Below, piece after piece: positions 62,896-64,000 of a stretch of DNA of 64,000 bases. The position numbers were made by a program, and so were the translations under genes. The stretch is from contig DATMAM010000030.1 of assembly GCA_035559995.1 (NCBI GenBank), positions 186,001 through 250,000 of the forward strand, read 5' to 3'. The stretch is from DATMAM01 sp035559995 (GTDB lineage: Bacteria > Desulfobacterota > Binatia > UBA9968). Under the pieces are notes generated by a model, which was given only the letters and a program-made list of their open reading frames with translations, did no database searches and had not been told where the DNA came from. Positions within the stretch are counted from its first letter, which is position 1. The number at the start of each line of letters is the position of its first letter.

Positions 62896-64000
62896 TTATA
62901 GCCAGAGCCATTCTATCAGAAGATGCACCGGCAGCACCGCGGCCACGCTGAAGGGGATGCTGATCTTCATATAGCGCCAGAGGTCAATTTTGTATCCTCG
63001 CTTCTCCAGCATACCACACGCCAGCACGTTCGCCGTAGCCCCGACCGGGGTGATATTGCCGCCGATGCCCGTCCCGACGAGCATGCCGAAGTAGAGCGGC
63101 CACGGGCTGATGCCCAAGGACTCGGCCATGTAGGTGCAAACCGGTATCATCAGGATCGTGTAGGGCACATTATCGATGAACGCCGAGAGCAGAACCGACA
63201 CCCAAACGAGAATGGCAAGATAGACGGTCGGGTTTCTCAGACCGGTGGCGGCGAGCCAGTTGGTAAAATCCCGCAGCAGCCCTACTTTTTCGACGGCCCC
63301 GATCACGACAAAGATCCCGATCAAGAACCACAAAGTCTCCCAGTCGACCTCGCGCAGCATCTCGTGGATCATGTGCCGCCCCATGTAGAGCGCCGCCAGC
63401 CCTAACAAGAGCCCCACGATCCCCGGATGTTTCAGCGGGACGAAAGCCAGCGCCAGGACGCTGATCAGGAACAAAACGAGCGCGCCGTACGTCACCTCGA
63501 TCTTTTCTTCTTTGAGATCCACGACGTTGTTTAAGTGGCGAAACTGGTAAAGAAGCGTGAGCAGCGCCGCCACCACCCCGACAGCCGAGAGGGTCCCAAG
63601 ACCCGGTTTGCCCTGAAACCAGTAAAAATCGAGAAACGTCATCCCCTTGGCCATCGCCAGGATGAGCGCGGGCGGGTCGGCGACCATGCTGACGGTCGTC
63701 ACCACGTTCGAGCTGATCGCAAGCCCGACAAGATAGAGGAAGAGAGACGCCTTTAGCCGCTCGGCGATCTCGATCGCGAGCGGCGCGAGCATGATGACGA
63801 TGACCGGATTGGCCATGAACGAGGACAGGAACGCCGCCAGCGCGCAGATAAACAAAAGCGCGTATTTTTCCTTCTTGACCCGCGCCAAAACATGGGTCGC
63901 CACCAGGGCCGGAATCTTGCTCTCGCGGAAGACGATCGCAAGCAAGCCGTAGCCCCAGTAAATGGCGAGAACGTTCCAGTCGACGATCCGGAAAAGCGCC
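62896..64000 (-). CDS. ArsB/NhaD/SLC13-type ion permease, N-terminus beyond the window
   Basis: At least 368 residues; the frame remains open to the last base (ALFRIVDWNVLAIYWGYG precedes the part with a start-like TTG at 63945), so the true start lies outside. Two inverted halves of membrane segments are seen, with SFMANPVIVIMLAPLAIEIAE in the first and AFIDNVPYTILMIPV plus GTGIGGNITPVGATANVLA in the second. The last block is the ion-transporter hallmark. Substrate could be arsenite, sodium or a dicarboxylate. Confidence 0.88.
   Translation of the reverse strand, partial: ALFRIVDWNVLAIYWGYGLLAIVFRESKIPALVATHVLARVKKEKYALLFICALAAFLSSFMANPVIVIMLAPLAIEIAERLKASLFLYLVGLAISSNVVTTVSMVADPPALILAMAKGMTFLDFYWFQGKPGLGTLSAVGVVAALLTLLYQFRHLNNVVDLKEEKIEVTYGALVLFLISVLALAFVPLKHPGIVGLLLGLAALYMGRHMIHEMLREVDWETLWFLIGIFVVIGAVEKVGLLRDFTNWLAATGLRNPTVYLAILVWVSVLLSAFIDNVPYTILMIPVCTYMAESLGISPWPLYFGMLVGTGIGGNITPVGATANVLACGMLEKRGYKIDLWRYMKISIPFSVAAVLPVHLLIEWLWL

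Overview
The window is a gene-dense stretch of a GC-rich bacterial chromosome. A Gram-negative cell envelope is indicated by FtsEX with an EnvC-like factor, a Spy/CpxP-like periplasmic protein, and secreted periplasmic substrate-binding proteins. Gene content (several amidohydrolase-2 proteins, orphan Bug and Fbp-type binding proteins, LLM oxidoreductases, LigD, a protocatechuate branch) resembles uncultivated soil or groundwater lineages such as Binatota, Rokubacteria or other former Deltaproteobacteria. No rRNA or strict marker settles the phylum, so this placement is an inference. No CRISPR array, prophage or intact insertion sequence was seen.

Layout. 1-3.2 kb (minus): bicupin, EutA-like ATPase and a truncated amidohydrolase. 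3.36-6.0 kb (plus): an ECF sigma operon with its own sigma-E-like promoter, zinc-finger anti-sigma factor, Spy-like protein, an unknown protein and an exported methyltransferase. 6-11.5 kb: small membrane and soluble genes, including a tandemly duplicated pair of small proteins, a J-domain membrane protein and a CBS-pair protein behind a hairpin-rich leader. 11.6-14.9 kb (plus): the most unusual block. It holds a GlcG/HbpS protein, a reductive-dehalogenase-like iron-sulfur protein without a Tat signal, a partial paralogue lacking the iron-sulfur part, and a ferredoxin fused to a HbpS domain. 15.4-17.7 kb: two amidohydrolases. 17.7-28.5 kb: a J-domain zinc-ribbon protein behind palindromes, LigD, an FMN hydroxyacid oxidase, a TPR protein, two MFS transporters, asparaginase, and a CbtB-like peptide with an unknown envelope protein.

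28.7-34 kb (plus): a protocatechuate operon (pcaH, pcaG, pcaB and a two-subunit CoA-transferase) and a cupin. 34.4-37.9 kb: two orphan solute-binding proteins around an LLM oxidoreductase. 38.1-42.9 kb (minus): tRNA(CAU) and the rpsU-cvpA-dnaG-rpoD operon. 43-49 kb (minus): xseA, M23 peptidase, xseB, dxs, tlyA and GDPD, with no ispA between xseB and dxs. 49.1-49.25 kb: a MITE-like element. 49.3-53.4 kb (minus): ftsE-ftsX-envC-ctpA, a cell-division peptidoglycan-hydrolase control unit. 53.5-59.6 kb: a radical SAM protein with a duplicated C-terminal helical module, a ThDP enzyme paired with a beta-hydroxyacid-dehydrogenase-like protein, and a LOG protein. 59.9-64 kb: zinc ribbon, TerC, membrane-anchored methyltransferase, tRNA-Leu, pyrophosphatase and a truncated ArsB/SLC13-type permease.

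A loose cofactor theme (corrinoid, cobalt, heme, Fe-S) links the EutA homologue, the RdhA-like cluster, the CbtB-like peptide and the radical SAM protein. The RdhA/HbpS/ferredoxin block is the best candidate for an undescribed system.
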